A stretch of DNA of 59,964 nt from Mesorhizobium caraganae. Lineage in GTDB: Bacteria > Pseudomonadota > Alphaproteobacteria > Rhizobiales > Rhizobiaceae. The notes below the pieces were generated by a model. It had not been told where the DNA came from, ran no database searches, and saw only the letters and a list, made by a program, of their open reading frames with translations. How positions within the stretch are numbered: position 1 is the first letter of the stretch; each line of letters opens with the position of its first letter. The position numbers and the translations under genes are program-made. Where the stretch lies: assembly GCF_016836705.1 (NCBI RefSeq), contig NZ_JAFCGY010000032.1, forward strand, positions 1-59,964. The letters run 5' to 3'. Positions 19,648 through 28,661 of this stretch are shown one piece after another.

Positions 19648-21129
19648 GTGAAAGAAAAGACTGTCTTGAAAATCGTTCCAACTCGTCATCCTGGCACCAA
19701 TCGGCGGCCGACCCTCATCGACGGTTCGAGAGCTACCGTTTGTCTTTACTTAGGCCCTCTCCTCTGCGCGCTCATGCTGTTATCTCCACGTTCTGCCGTG
19801 GCCCAAAACAACGGGGATGAAGGGGCGCCGCGTGCCGCTTCCAATAGTATCAATGCCACGCTGAACCTTTCCTCTTCGCTCGGCAAGACAGTTCATCTGC
19901 CCGCGCCAGCCGCGACCATCTTTGTCGCCGACCCGACGATCGCGGATTATCAGGCACCCTCGAACAAAACCATTTTCGTCTTTGGCAAGAAATCCGGGCG
20001 GACCAGCCTATTCGCCTTGGACGACAACGGCGAGGCTCTCGCCGAGTTGCATATCGTCGTCACGCAACCGATTGGAGATCTGCGGGCCATGTTGAGGGAT
20101 CAGGTCGGCGACCATCCGATCCGCGTCAAGTATACCCCGCGCGGCGCAATCCTTAGCGGTACAGCGCCCGATGCCGAAGTCGTCGACACTGCGAAAAGAG
20201 TTACTCAGCAATTTCTCGGTGACGGTGCGCAGGTCGTCAATAACATCAAGGTCGTTGGGTCCTTGCAGGTTAATCTGAGTGTGCGCGTAGCGGAGGTCTC
20301 CCGTAACGCCATGAAGGAACTCGGTATTAACCTGTCCGCCTTCGGTCAAATCGGCACTTTCAAAGTGGGTTTGTTACGCGGCGCCAGAGGTGCTGGCTCT
20401 GGTGCAGCTAATGGTGGTGGTACAGCCGAAATAGGATTCAACGATGGCAATATCAGCGTCGGCGCGGTTCTCGACGCGCTCGCCAAGGAGCACATCGCTT
20501 CCGTCTTGGCTGAGCCGAATCTCACTGCGATGTCCGGTGAAACCGCCAGCTTCCTCGCCGGCGGCGAATTCCCCATTCCTGTCCCCCAGGAAAATGGGCA
20601 AGTCTCGATTGAATTCCGTCACTTCGGCGTCAGCTTGGAATTCGTGCCAACCGTTCTCAACAACAATCTAATCAACATTCACGTAAAGCCGGAAGTCAGT
20701 GAACTATCGTCACAAGGTGCCGTTCAAATCAACGGTATCTCCGTGCCGGCAGTTTCCACGCGCCGAGCCGATACAGTCGTCGAACTCGCCAGCGGGCAGA
20801 GCTTTGCAATCGGTGGTCTCATCAGGCGTAACGTCAGCAATGATATCAGTGCTTTTCCCTGGCTCGGCGAAATGCCGATCCTTGGCGCCCTGTTCCGTTC
20901 GTCCTCGTTTCAAAAGGAAGAGTCGGAACTGGTTATTTTGGTTACGCCTTACATCGTAAGGCCGGGCTCCAGCCCCGACCAGATGAGCGCACCCACGGAC
21001 CGGATCGCGCCGGCTTTGGACGGCGGGGCCACTGTGACGAATTCGCCGGCAAGTCCGCCGCGAAGCGGCGCTACTACCCGCACCGGCGCGCCAGGCGCCA
21101 AGGGCAGTGCCGGCTTTATCATCGAATAG
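19648..21129 (+). CDS. rhcC2: T3SS outer-membrane secretin, C-terminal part RhcC2
   Basis: 493 residues taking GTG 19648, which places a hydrophobic signal (YLGPLLCALMLLSPRSAVA) after a basic stretch; the longer frame from 19555 overlaps ttsI. The N-terminal BON/pilus-formation part (KTVHLPAPAATIFVADPTIADYQAPS) resembles CpaC/RcpA of Tad pili. The secretin core includes VRVAEVSRNAMKELGIN, EPNLTAMSGETASFLAGGEFPIP and the C-terminal GEMPILGALFRSSSFQKEESELVILVTPYIV. In rhizobia the secretin is split; the other part is nolW (rhcC1) at 25110. Confidence 0.93.
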   Translation: MKEKTVLKIVPTRHPGTNRRPTLIDGSRATVCLYLGPLLCALMLLSPRSAVAQNNGDEGAPRAASNSINATLNLSSSLGKTVHLPAPAATIFVADPTIADYQAPSNKTIFVFGKKSGRTSLFALDDNGEALAELHIVVTQPIGDLRAMLRDQVGDHPIRVKYTPRGAILSGTAPDAEVVDTAKRVTQQFLGDGAQVVNNIKVVGSLQVNLSVRVAEVSRNAMKELGINLSAFGQIGTFKVGLLRGARGAGSGAANGGGTAEIGFNDGNISVGAVLDALAKEHIASVLAEPNLTAMSGETASFLAGGEFPIPVPQENGQVSIEFRHFGVSLEFVPTVLNNNLINIHVKPEVSELSSQGAVQINGISVPAVSTRRADTVVELASGQSFAIGGLIRRNVSNDISAFPWLGEMPILGALFRSSSFQKEESELVILVTPYIVRPGSSPDQMSAPTDRIAPALDGGATVTNSPASPPRSGATTRTGAPGAKGSAGFIIE

Positions 21130-21139
21130 CTGTGGTCGA

Positions 21140-21706
21140 ATGACGTTGCGGATCAAAGTTCTCCTGGTCGCTCTTACGGCAAGCCTAAGTGGCTGCGTAA
21201 GCCCGCCGATCTATGTCGAGCCATCGACCCCGATCCTTATCCGGCAGGAGACCGCCGTCCTGATGTTAGAGAGTCTTCGCGCTTCCGAACGGCAGCGTTT
21301 GCGTGTTTTCCTTGAGAGGGCCAGTCGCGGTCGGCGCGATGCGCTTCATCTGCTTATCAGCGGGTCGGCCCGGCTCAGCGCAGAGGCAATCCATCAGGCC
21401 AGGCAGATGGGCATCGATGCGTACAACATCCATTTGCTCGACCAACACGTCGGGGGCGCAGCGCGAATAGAGGCGATCGTCTATCATGCCCGCCCCCCTG
21501 TCTGTCCGTCGTTTTCCAGTCCGTTACTCAATGACAAGTCCTTCGACCAGACGCTTGGCTGTTCGACACGCCATAACCTCGCGGTGATGGTCAACGATCC
21601 GCGCGATTTATTCGACAACAAGGCAGTCAAGCCAAGCAATGGTGATCGCGCTGCCATACCAGCTGCCAAATACAGGACATTCACGACGGAGAAAAGTGGC
21701 GACTGA
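21140..21706 (+). CDS. CpaD-like lipoprotein Y4xK homolog
   Basis: 188 residues from ATG 21140, 11 bases after rhcC2. The lipobox LTASLSGC predicts a lipid-anchored protein. The C-terminal part has the CpaD family pattern: PVCPSFSS, then LGCSTRHNLAVMVNDPRDLF. CpaD is an outer-membrane lipoprotein of Tad pilus assembly. Its place directly after a CpaC-like secretin suggests it helps place or stabilise RhcC2. Equivalent to y4xK of NGR234 by position and family. Confidence 0.9.
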   Translation: MTLRIKVLLVALTASLSGCVSPPIYVEPSTPILIRQETAVLMLESLRASERQRLRVFLERASRGRRDALHLLISGSARLSAEAIHQARQMGIDAYNIHLLDQHVGGAARIEAIVYHARPPVCPSFSSPLLNDKSFDQTLGCSTRHNLAVMVNDPRDLFDNKAVKPSNGDRAAIPAAKYRTFTTEKSGD

Positions 21707-22094
21707 TGCCGCCAGGTCCTTTCCTCTTCGCCCGGTAGACTCTGGCACCTGCTCAAGCACGCACCATCGCGTCGTAGCATTTGGCGATGCGCAGACCGTG
21801 TCAATGCACGATCGTCGCCTTATCGAGGTCATTGAGCTTCGATGACCCAGATGGTAATAGCCTGGCGCCTCACCTCACTACGGCGCTCTTGCGTGGGCGC
21901 GGCGCTGGCGACTTTGCTTGGTGAAACTGCGGTCACTGTCACGCTGATGGTGTGACGGAGTCGGGACGGATCCCCCCAAGCACCCTTTTGGCGATGGGGA
22001 CGACAGCAACAGCACTGAGCGGCGATCTTTGTTGGCGGGGTTTTGAAGGCTTCGCGTGTCCTGGAAGCGCGGCGACTTGGTTCAATGGCCAGGC
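21707..22094. other. Spacer, no gene recognised
   Basis: Open frames on both strands have no motif. The following sequence is insertion-sequence debris. Confidence 0.4.
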
Positions 22095-22389
22095 GGCCTC
22101 GATCTTGGCCAGGTCGTGTCGACCAAGGTGGCGCGGCTACGTGGCCGCGCGCCACGCGGCAGGTGTTGCGGGTCCCCATGGCCACCGGAGGCCCCCATCT
22201 TCACGGGCGCTGCACCTCATCAGCATGATCGCGCTGTGCGCAACTGATGGTGCCATAAGGCTCCCTTTCCTCACTATCGAGCAGGTCCTCGTCCCGATCG
22301 TGAAGCTGGATGGCATCGTTATCATGGACACCTTGCCGGCGTGCGGCCGGTGTCCACGGCGCGATCGAGCTGGCCGGCGCGGCGCTTAA
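22095..22389 (+). pseudogene. IS630-family transposase internal fragment
   Basis: Frames read TKVARLRGRAPRGR and IEQVLVPIVKLDGIVIMDTLPA. This matches the IS630 DDE domain, where the second Asp lies in (D)IVVMDNLPAHK. It is frameshifted, lacks both ends, and is cut by the IS481 fragment. Confidence 0.65.
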
Positions 22390-22689
22390 CTTTCTGCGCA
22401 ATCCAGGCGGTGTAAAACACGGCTGACAGTCGCTGGCGAGACGCCGGCCTCAGCGGCGATCTGTTTGCCCGTCCAGCGCTGGCGGCGCAGTCGTTCGATG
22501 GTCTCGATAATCGCTGCAGGTGTCGGCCGGCGCCGCGATACGGCCGGGACGAACGACCCACTTCCGCACCGTCCGCGGGCAGACGCCTGCGGCTTCGGCG
22601 ACGGCCTGCGGCGTCTGCCCGCTCTCGACCTGCCTTACAATTCGCTCTCGACCGCGTGGCATAAGCCGGGCATTCTTATGAACGTTCAT
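22385..22689 (-). pseudogene. IS481-family transposase N-terminal fragment
   Basis: From ATG 22689 the minus strand reads MNVHKNARLMPRGRERIVRQ, then VAEAAGVCPRTVRKWV; after an internal deletion and frame change it reads ETIERLRRQRWTGKQIAAEA and VSPATVSRVLHRL. This is the two-part helix-turn-helix N-terminus of IS481-type transposases. The catalytic domain is missing. Confidence 0.85.
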
Positions 22690-22891
22690 CCGGTCCTCCG
22701 AGAATCACTGAAGCTTCGACAACCTCAGCTTTCCCGGTCTGGACCGGATGGGCAACCTACTGAAAGCTCACAGCTAGATCGCGACCGTCCGATCTTCCAG
22801 ACGCCGATCAGATCTGCGCGGTAAAGGCAAACTTGCGCGGCGGGCTGATTGATAGAATGGACGAAGCACGCGGAGGGTGCGCATTTGTTGG

Positions 22892-24811
22892 TCAGGCCAC
22901 GTCTTGGAATAATGGCGTTGTTCCGATCTGGCTGGGAACGCCAGCGGCTTGCACAGGCTCGGCCGCAAGGCGTGCTTGCAGGTTGTTCAAATAGCCTTCC
23001 GCATAGGTTTGCGCCATGGGAACCGGCAGATTGATCCCGGCCGTCGCGGCCTCTTCTATCGCCTTCTTCACGAGCCCGTTTTTAATTGCCAGCTTGACCT
23101 CGGGACCCGCGACAAGGCTGAGCGCCTGCGCTCCGACACCGATGCCAGCTTGTACCAGCGCCTGCTTCATATTGCCTCCGGTAATGGCTGTACGAACAAG
23201 ATTTTCCGCTTGCGCCTGTGATGCAAGCGCCATCGATGCGAGATCGGCTACTTGTCCGATGGCCGGGATGAAGCTGAGCAATCCCACCGCCGTTGCAGCC
23301 CAGTCAAGCACTTGAGAGTGCACCTTGAGTACGGAGTCGACTGCGTGCATGAAGGCTCCGCCGTTCTTTTTGGCTGACTTGACATCAGGCTGGTCCGCCC
23401 GGCCCATCATCATGTCCGAGGCGGCGTCCTGCTCTGCAGCGGTTTTGGGCGCATGGGTCTTTGGCTGCTGAACGGTGCGGTTCGCAGACGACATGCTGTC
23501 GTTGAAGTGGGCAAAGTCTTTTTTGCTGACGTCACCGGAATCGACCGTATGTCCGCCGCCGAAGTCGAAAAACCCACTGTGGGTCGTATAGCCCGTAATC
23601 GAATTGTTCAGCAGACCGAACAAAAGAGGATCTGAGAGGAGCTGCGAGGCCGTTTGCCGTACTTTCGGATCGAGGCTCTTGTCGTCTGCCATGCTCGCCA
23701 GCTTGTCACGAGTCAGGTCACCGCGTCCAAAGAAGGCGTCCTGATGGCTGTTAATCGTCTTGAGCGTATTCAGCTCGGTTCGCGTGAGGCTCATTGACGA
23801 TGAAGCAGCTTGCAGGAAGTCCTCTTTGTGGACCTTGTCTGTCGTACCACCGCACAGCTGCTTCCAGGCATCGGGGTGACTGACGAAGTATTGAGCTGCC
23901 GCAATGACCTGGGGCGGACATTTGCCGGTCTTCGCTTCGCCATCGACGATCTGCTTGAAATCAGCCAGGCTCAGGTCCTTGGGCAGGTTGTCGGAGTACC
24001 GGTAAAGCTCGCGCAAGGCATCGCTCAACGTCATGACCGACGGCTGAGGATTTCCGGTGCTGTCGGACGGTATGTAGTTCTGTGTGTAGCTTTGCGCCTG
24101 TCGGTCCTGAAATGCGGCAATTTGTGAGTGATGGCTGGAGAATCCGGACAAATCCTTCTCCGTGATCTTGCCGCCACAGCAGCCATCGCCCTGCGAGCCG
24201 ATCGCATGAAAAAGCTCTGGATCCTGCTGCAATCCCTCGATCGCCGCTTTCAGATCCGGCGGCGTAGAGGGATCATTGGCTTTGTCCCCCAACGATTTCC
24301 AACTGAGCGGGCATTGGTCCTTGTGACGGTTCAGCACTGCCACTATCTGCAACTCGGGCTCGGTCAGCGAGCCACCGTTCCACGTGATTCTCTCGCTTTT
24401 TATGGGCGCCGGCGCAACGGAACGGGAGGCAACCGCAGAGGGCTGCGGGTCCTGCTCCATTGATTCGATTGCTGCCCTCATATGTGGCGGCAGCAGGTCC
24501 AATGGGTGCCGGCACAATTCTTCCAACGACGACTCGACATCCGGCAACAGCGATTCCGATGGGTGCCGGTACAATCCTTCCATCGACGAGTCGAGATTCC
24601 CCGGCAGCGGGTCCCGGAGCGCGAAGGGACCGGCCATTCCCCCGATCCGGTAAATGGACAGCATCGCATCAAAGGACGATGCGTTTTGCTGGGTCTTGTC
24701 GAACGCAGATATCGGGCCCGACCAGACCCGTGCGGCCTGTGAGGGGTTCGGGCTGTTGGACTGCGGGAGGTTCGGGCCGTTGTAAACGTCAGTGGCGTTA
24801 TTGATTAACAA
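22892..24811 (-). CDS. nopX: T3SS translocator NopX
   Basis: 639 residues starting at TTG 24811, which has GAGGAG six bases upstream; the longer frame from 24883 reads through that site. Member of the NolX/NopX/HrpF family, secreted proteins that insert in the host membrane as a translocon. Visible: repeated SSLEELCRHP/SMEGLYRHP units, the helical EF-like repeats typical of NolX, and the hydrophobic helix pair AVDSVLKVHSQVLDWAATAVGLLSFIPAIGQVADLASMALA near the C-terminus. It has its own tts box about 190 bases upstream. Confidence 0.93.
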   Translation of the reverse strand: MLINNATDVYNGPNLPQSNSPNPSQAARVWSGPISAFDKTQQNASSFDAMLSIYRIGGMAGPFALRDPLPGNLDSSMEGLYRHPSESLLPDVESSLEELCRHPLDLLPPHMRAAIESMEQDPQPSAVASRSVAPAPIKSERITWNGGSLTEPELQIVAVLNRHKDQCPLSWKSLGDKANDPSTPPDLKAAIEGLQQDPELFHAIGSQGDGCCGGKITEKDLSGFSSHHSQIAAFQDRQAQSYTQNYIPSDSTGNPQPSVMTLSDALRELYRYSDNLPKDLSLADFKQIVDGEAKTGKCPPQVIAAAQYFVSHPDAWKQLCGGTTDKVHKEDFLQAASSSMSLTRTELNTLKTINSHQDAFFGRGDLTRDKLASMADDKSLDPKVRQTASQLLSDPLLFGLLNNSITGYTTHSGFFDFGGGHTVDSGDVSKKDFAHFNDSMSSANRTVQQPKTHAPKTAAEQDAASDMMMGRADQPDVKSAKKNGGAFMHAVDSVLKVHSQVLDWAATAVGLLSFIPAIGQVADLASMALASQAQAENLVRTAITGGNMKQALVQAGIGVGAQALSLVAGPEVKLAIKNGLVKKAIEEAATAGINLPVPMAQTYAEGYLNNLQARLAAEPVQAAGVPSQIGTTPLFQDVA

Positions 24812-25004
24812 TTTTGGCTCCTCAGATGTGAATTTGCAATCCCCCACAAGGGCGACGCCAAATGTGTTCACGAACGTTGACAATTCCGAGCATTGGCCGG
24901 GTCACCAAATTGCCCCTGGCCGTACTTTAATTGCTCCGCTCCTGGATGGCTCCAAGGTTCAACTCCAGCACAATGGCCGGCGATCGTTGATACTGGGTCT
25001 CATC

Positions 25005-25034
25005 ATGAGCGGTTCAGCTTTCGAGAACCTGACG
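25005..25034 (-). promoter_or_regulatory. tts box for nopX
   Basis: On the minus strand GTCAGGTT-C-TCGAAAGCT (from 25034 downward), one mismatch to the core. It lies in the gap between nolW and nopX, pointing at nopX. Confidence 0.85.
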
Positions 25035-25109
25035 GATTCAAAAGAACTCATAAAGAGGAGGCGGCTGCCGGTAATGTTTTCTCCAGAAGCTGCGGCGTAT
25101 CCATAGATG

Positions 25110-25814
25110 TCATTTCTGACCCAGTTCAGGCTTCCCGCCAACGCCATCCGGTTGCGGCACGTCAGAAGAATAAGAGGCTTCCGGTCGTCCATCGCGGACG
25201 ACCATGGTGGAGGAACCCCGAAACAATATCAGCACCGTTTCCCTTGGCGGCGTCTCAGCGACGTGAGGCTGCGCCTGCGCCTCCGCCACGAGGCCGTTGA
25301 ACGTCTGCTCCACGAGCGCGATGAAGCGCGGTGGACCGGAAACCAAGACGAGGCCATTTCCCGGCGCGGGTCTCACGGCATAGCGGTCATCGGAGATCTC
25401 AAGCTCATCGAGGGCGCCCTTGAACGCGTCGAAGCGAATCGGAGTCAACACAAGCATCCGCGTTTGGGCTTCCTTTGCAGCGGACACATAGAGCACAAGC
25501 CCATCATAGTACCATTGGAGATCGTACAGCTTGGTCAACCGATCGAGGAACTCGCGCGGTGGCAAATCCGGCATACGCCCGCGAATCCGCCCCTTCACCT
25601 CGGCGCTGATGTTGACTCGGATATTCAGGTTAGTGCCGAATTCCTGCAACGCGGCAGAGAGATCCTGATCTAGAACCGTATACCTATAGGGTGTCGAGGG
25701 GAACGACAGAGGGACGCCGAGAGTTGTGTGGATTCCGATGGAGAGAAAAGATCCGACCCAGAGAAGTCTCTTCAAGCTGTGCAGGATGGCGGATCGGATG
25801 AGCGTTCTTGACAT
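25110..25814 (-). CDS. nolW: T3SS secretin N-terminal part RhcC1 (NolW)
   Basis: 234 residues from ATG 25814, five bases after AGGACGAG; ATG 25832 is an alternative. Starts with a hydrophobic signal (RLLWVGSFLSIGIHTTLG), then N0/N1 secretin modules: YRYTVLDQDLSAALQEFGTNLNIRVNIS and KGRIRGRMPDLPPREFLDRLTKLYDLQWYYDGLVLYV. No beta-barrel part. It pairs with RhcC2 encoded 4 kb away on the other strand. Divergent from nopB. Confidence 0.93.
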   Translation of the reverse strand: MSRTLIRSAILHSLKRLLWVGSFLSIGIHTTLGVPLSFPSTPYRYTVLDQDLSAALQEFGTNLNIRVNISAEVKGRIRGRMPDLPPREFLDRLTKLYDLQWYYDGLVLYVSAAKEAQTRMLVLTPIRFDAFKGALDELEISDDRYAVRPAPGNGLVLVSGPPRFIALVEQTFNGLVAEAQAQPHVAETPPRETVLILFRGSSTMVVRDGRPEASYSSDVPQPDGVGGKPELGQK

Positions 25815-25906
25815 CTCGTCCTGATAAACCAAAGGCTGAGTTTCTCACAATCACTAAAGTCGCCAATGTGACTTCTTACATGACTACGTGACTAAACGAC
25901 GCTCCC

Positions 25907-25936
25907 GTCAGCTTGTCGTCAGGTTGCCTCTCTAGG
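25907..25936 (+). promoter_or_regulatory. Degenerate tts box for the nopB-rhcU operon
   Basis: GTCAGCTT-g-TCGTCAGGT: the first half is perfect, and the second has three changes from TCGAAAGCT. It lies about 75 bases before nopB in the nolW-nopB divergent gap, so it could serve either side. Confidence 0.65.
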
Positions 25937-26010
25937 TATCGACCGCAACAGCGGGTGATAACCGGGGCTGGACTCATCCCAAGTCAAAGAGAAAGCAATC
26001 GAGTCCTTGC

Positions 26011-26526
26011 ATGATGATGCCTGTCGCGTCGATCTCTGCCAGTCTGACGGACTCTCTTCCCAGGGTCGCGTCACCGTCATTCGGCGAGCAGGCCCAGTTT
26101 GAGCGCGCGCTGGCGCAGGCGGCCGCCTCGATAAAAAACGATACCGCGTCGGGGCCAGGGAGAGCGGTGCCAGTTCCTCCACAGTTGGATGTTCAACGCG
26201 CGACTGCGCAGACAAGCCCACTGGGCGATCGCGTGCTCCAGACGATTTCTTCCATGTACCGGGACAATGCAGTTACTTCTGCCGCGCTTGACCATCAGGT
26301 AGGCCTTGCGAAGGGCGCCGCTCTACCTGTGTCGGCGCAGAAGCTCCCTGTCGAAGGTGGGGGAGCGGGAATGCGGATGTCGGGCGTTCCGCAAGCGGGG
26401 CATGATTTCGAATCGATGATTGCTGATCTGCGGGATGTCTACAACGGCGTCACCCAAGTTGATCTTATTTCCAAAGGTGTCAGCGGCATCACCTCATCTG
26501 TGAACAAACTATTAAAGGAAGGATGA
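26011..26526 (+). CDS. nopB: T3SS-secreted protein NopB (NolB)
   Basis: 171 residues. Starts MMMPVASISASLTDSLPRVAS, as in NolB proteins; no signal peptide. Ends with the helix VDLISKGVSGITSSVNKLLKEG, which fits the inner-rod (SctI-like) pattern. In NGR234 NopB is secreted and is part of the T3SS surface appendage. First gene of the plus-strand machinery operon. Confidence 0.9.
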   Translation: MMMPVASISASLTDSLPRVASPSFGEQAQFERALAQAAASIKNDTASGPGRAVPVPPQLDVQRATAQTSPLGDRVLQTISSMYRDNAVTSAALDHQVGLAKGAALPVSAQKLPVEGGGAGMRMSGVPQAGHDFESMIADLRDVYNGVTQVDLISKGVSGITSSVNKLLKEG

Positions 26527-26535
26527 ACGGCGCAC

Positions 26536-27399
26536 ATGATTGGCTTAGCCCACGGCGAAATTATGCATAGTCGCCCGTCCGGTTGGCGATCGCTTCATTT
26601 TGTCGTGCTGCCGCTTCTCCTCGCTCTGACAGGGTGCAAGGTCGATCTCTACACGCAATTGCAGGAGCGCGAGGCGAATGAGATGCTCGCGCTTCTGATC
26701 GACAGCGGGGTTGATGCGGTCCGGGTTGCCGCCAAGGATGGGACCAGCACGATCCAGGTCGACGAAAAGCTGCTTGCCTTCTCAATCAACCTCCTGAATG
26801 CCAAGGGGCTGCCGCGCCAGTCTTTCAAGAACCTCGGCGAGATATTCAATGGATCGGGCCTGATTGCCTCGCCGACCGAGGAGCGTGCTCGTTACGTCTA
26901 TGCCCTGAGCGAAGAGTTGTCGCGTACGATCAGCGATATCGATGGCGTCTTCTCAGTACGTGTTCATGTCGTTTTGCCGAACAACGACCTGTTACGAGCG
27001 GGCGGCACGCCATCCTCGGCCTCGGTTTTTATCCGGCACGACGCCAAAGCAAATCTCTCAGTTCTGCTGCCGAAGATAAAGCTGCTCGTCGCCGACAGCA
27101 TCGAAGGCCTGTCCTACGAAAAGGTCGAAGTGGTTTTGGTGCCAGTGGTTTCCGCGCATGAGCAACGGGCCGTACCGGCGACTGTTTCGGCCCAAGCATC
27201 TAGGTTCGTTCCGGCGCCACTGCTGGCAATCGTGATCGGTGTTGCCGCAGCTGTATTCGTAGTGGCGTGCTATCTCTTAGCCAGTGTTCTTAGGCGTCGG
27301 CGCAAGCAATCATCGGGCAAACTATCCAAGGTCGAGGGCCGCTCGGGTGTTTCCGCTGTCGGGGCCATTCACAAAAAGATCATCGGCGATACGGCGTAG
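26536..27399 (+). CDS. rhcJ: T3SS inner-membrane ring lipoprotein RhcJ (NolT)
   Basis: 287 residues from ATG 26536; an ATG at 26563 gives a tighter signal peptide. The lipobox LLLALTGC is followed by the SctJ/FliF signature KVDLYTQLQEREANEMLALLIDSGVDAVRV and SRTISDIDGVFSVRVHVVLP. A C-terminal transmembrane helix (LLAIVIGVAAAVFVVACYLLASVL) ends in a basic tail. Forms the inner-membrane ring with the SctD protein encoded at 46127. Confidence 0.95.
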   Translation: MIGLAHGEIMHSRPSGWRSLHFVVLPLLLALTGCKVDLYTQLQEREANEMLALLIDSGVDAVRVAAKDGTSTIQVDEKLLAFSINLLNAKGLPRQSFKNLGEIFNGSGLIASPTEERARYVYALSEELSRTISDIDGVFSVRVHVVLPNNDLLRAGGTPSSASVFIRHDAKANLSVLLPKIKLLVADSIEGLSYEKVEVVLVPVVSAHEQRAVPATVSAQASRFVPAPLLAIVIGVAAAVFVVACYLLASVLRRRRKQSSGKLSKVEGRSGVSAVGAIHKKIIGDTA

Positions 27400-27411
27400 G
27401 TAACATTCCCA

Positions 27412-28041
27412 ATGTCGATACCGATACAGACTGCCGAACACGATCAGTCGTTCCGATTGCGTTCCGTGCGCCTGAGCGATCTTGCTGCTTTGGCCCATCC
27501 GACTCGTCTTGCTGCACGTCTTGATCCGGCGTTGTCCGCTGCGACATTGGTGCAGTTGCAGAAGAGTCCCAGGCTGCAGCCAAGACTGGCAGAATTGCTG
27601 CTTGACAATGAAAGGGCTTCGAACGGAAGCGGCTGGGGGCCGGATCTTCTGCGCGGACATGATCCGCGTCGGGCCGCTCTCCTTGCCGGTAGTATCTGGC
27701 ATGCCCGTTCGCTGCTGAAGCTTGTTACAAAGCCTCACCTCACCGTGCTTATTGGACATATCGGCGCTGATGCCCACGCGTTTGGCATCCGACATCTGGC
27801 GCATGCCATCGCAAACAGCTTGATCGCTGATCCGGAAAAACTCGCCCAGCAAATTGAACACGATGGACATGCCTGCCTTGGTGCTTGGCTCAATGACAGT
27901 CCAGCGCTTGAACGTAGCCGCGTGCTTCTACGGTTGCCTGTCGGAACCCCCGCCGAGACTCCAGCGCCCGAACACAGTAATGCCTCGGGCCGGTTGTTTT
28001 CGCTTGTCGTAGCCCATTTTGAGACGGAGATCCCCGTGTGA
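27412..28041 (+). CDS. nolU: T3SS protein NolU
   Basis: 209 residues from ATG 27412. Soluble, with LARLDPALSAATLVQLQKSPRLQPRLAELLL near the start. Identified by place between rhcJ and nolV and by its NolU-like pattern. It occupies the position of SctK-type cytoplasmic sorting-platform accessory proteins in other systems; that equivalence is inference. The stop overlaps the nolV start. Confidence 0.85.
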   Translation: MSIPIQTAEHDQSFRLRSVRLSDLAALAHPTRLAARLDPALSAATLVQLQKSPRLQPRLAELLLDNERASNGSGWGPDLLRGHDPRRAALLAGSIWHARSLLKLVTKPHLTVLIGHIGADAHAFGIRHLAHAIANSLIADPEKLAQQIEHDGHACLGAWLNDSPALERSRVLLRLPVGTPAETPAPEHSNASGRLFSLVVAHFETEIPV

Positions 28042-28661
28042 CAACCGATGTTTCCGCAGCGCCCGTCGCGCCGCAGATGCGCCCGGTGGGGCCACTGATA
28101 CCGGCGAGTGAGCTCGAGGTCTGGCACAGCGCCGCAGAAGCGCGTGATGCAGCAGAACGGCATCAGCAGCAGGTTCGCAGCTGGGTACGCGCCGCTTATC
28201 AGCGTGAGCGGGCGCGCGGCCATACCGAGGGCTTGAATGCAGGCGCCGAGGAAATGGCACGGTTGATTGCACGGGCAGTCTCCGAAGTGGCGCGACGAAA
28301 GGCGGTTCTGGAGCAGGAATTGCCACAGCTCGTGATAGAGATCCTAAGCGATCTTCTGGGCGCTTTCGATCCGGGCGAGCTGTTGGTGAGGGCTGTTCGT
28401 CACGCGATTGAGCGCAAATATAGCGGCGCGGAAGTTTGCCTTCATGTGTGTCCCACGCAAGTCGATATGCTCGCGCGCGAGTTTGCTGGTTGCGACGGAC
28501 GGGAGGGGCGGCCGAGGGTTCAGATTGATCCGGATCCGACGTTGTCGCCGCAACAGTGCGTGCTGTGGAGCGAGTATGGCAATGTCGATCTTGGACTTGA
28601 TGCACAGATGCGCGCGCTGCGCCTCGGCTTTGCGTCGCATCCTGAAGAAGGCGAACTGTGA
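28038..28661 (+). CDS. nolV: T3SS stator NolV (RhcL, SctL)
   Basis: 207 residues from GTG 28038 (GTGTGA overlap with nolU). A helical N-terminal region (AAEARDAAERHQQQVRSWVRAAYQRERARGHTEGLNAGAEEMARLI) is followed by a peripheral-stalk-like C-terminal domain, as in HrpE/SctL/FliH proteins that hold and control the ATPase. Directly upstream of rhcN, overlapping by four bases. Confidence 0.9.
   Translation: MTTDVSAAPVAPQMRPVGPLIPASELEVWHSAAEARDAAERHQQQVRSWVRAAYQRERARGHTEGLNAGAEEMARLIARAVSEVARRKAVLEQELPQLVIEILSDLLGAFDPGELLVRAVRHAIERKYSGAEVCLHVCPTQVDMLAREFAGCDGREGRPRVQIDPDPTLSPQQCVLWSEYGNVDLGLDAQMRALRLGFASHPEEGEL

Noticed and set aside
22718..22745. Possible tts box half-site (cctcagctttcccgg)
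   Set aside because: Only one half resembles the consensus, and no secreted-protein gene follows on either strand.
24812..24883. 24-residue extension of NopX
   Set aside because: The GAGGAG ribosome-binding site lies inside this extension and points at TTG 24811.
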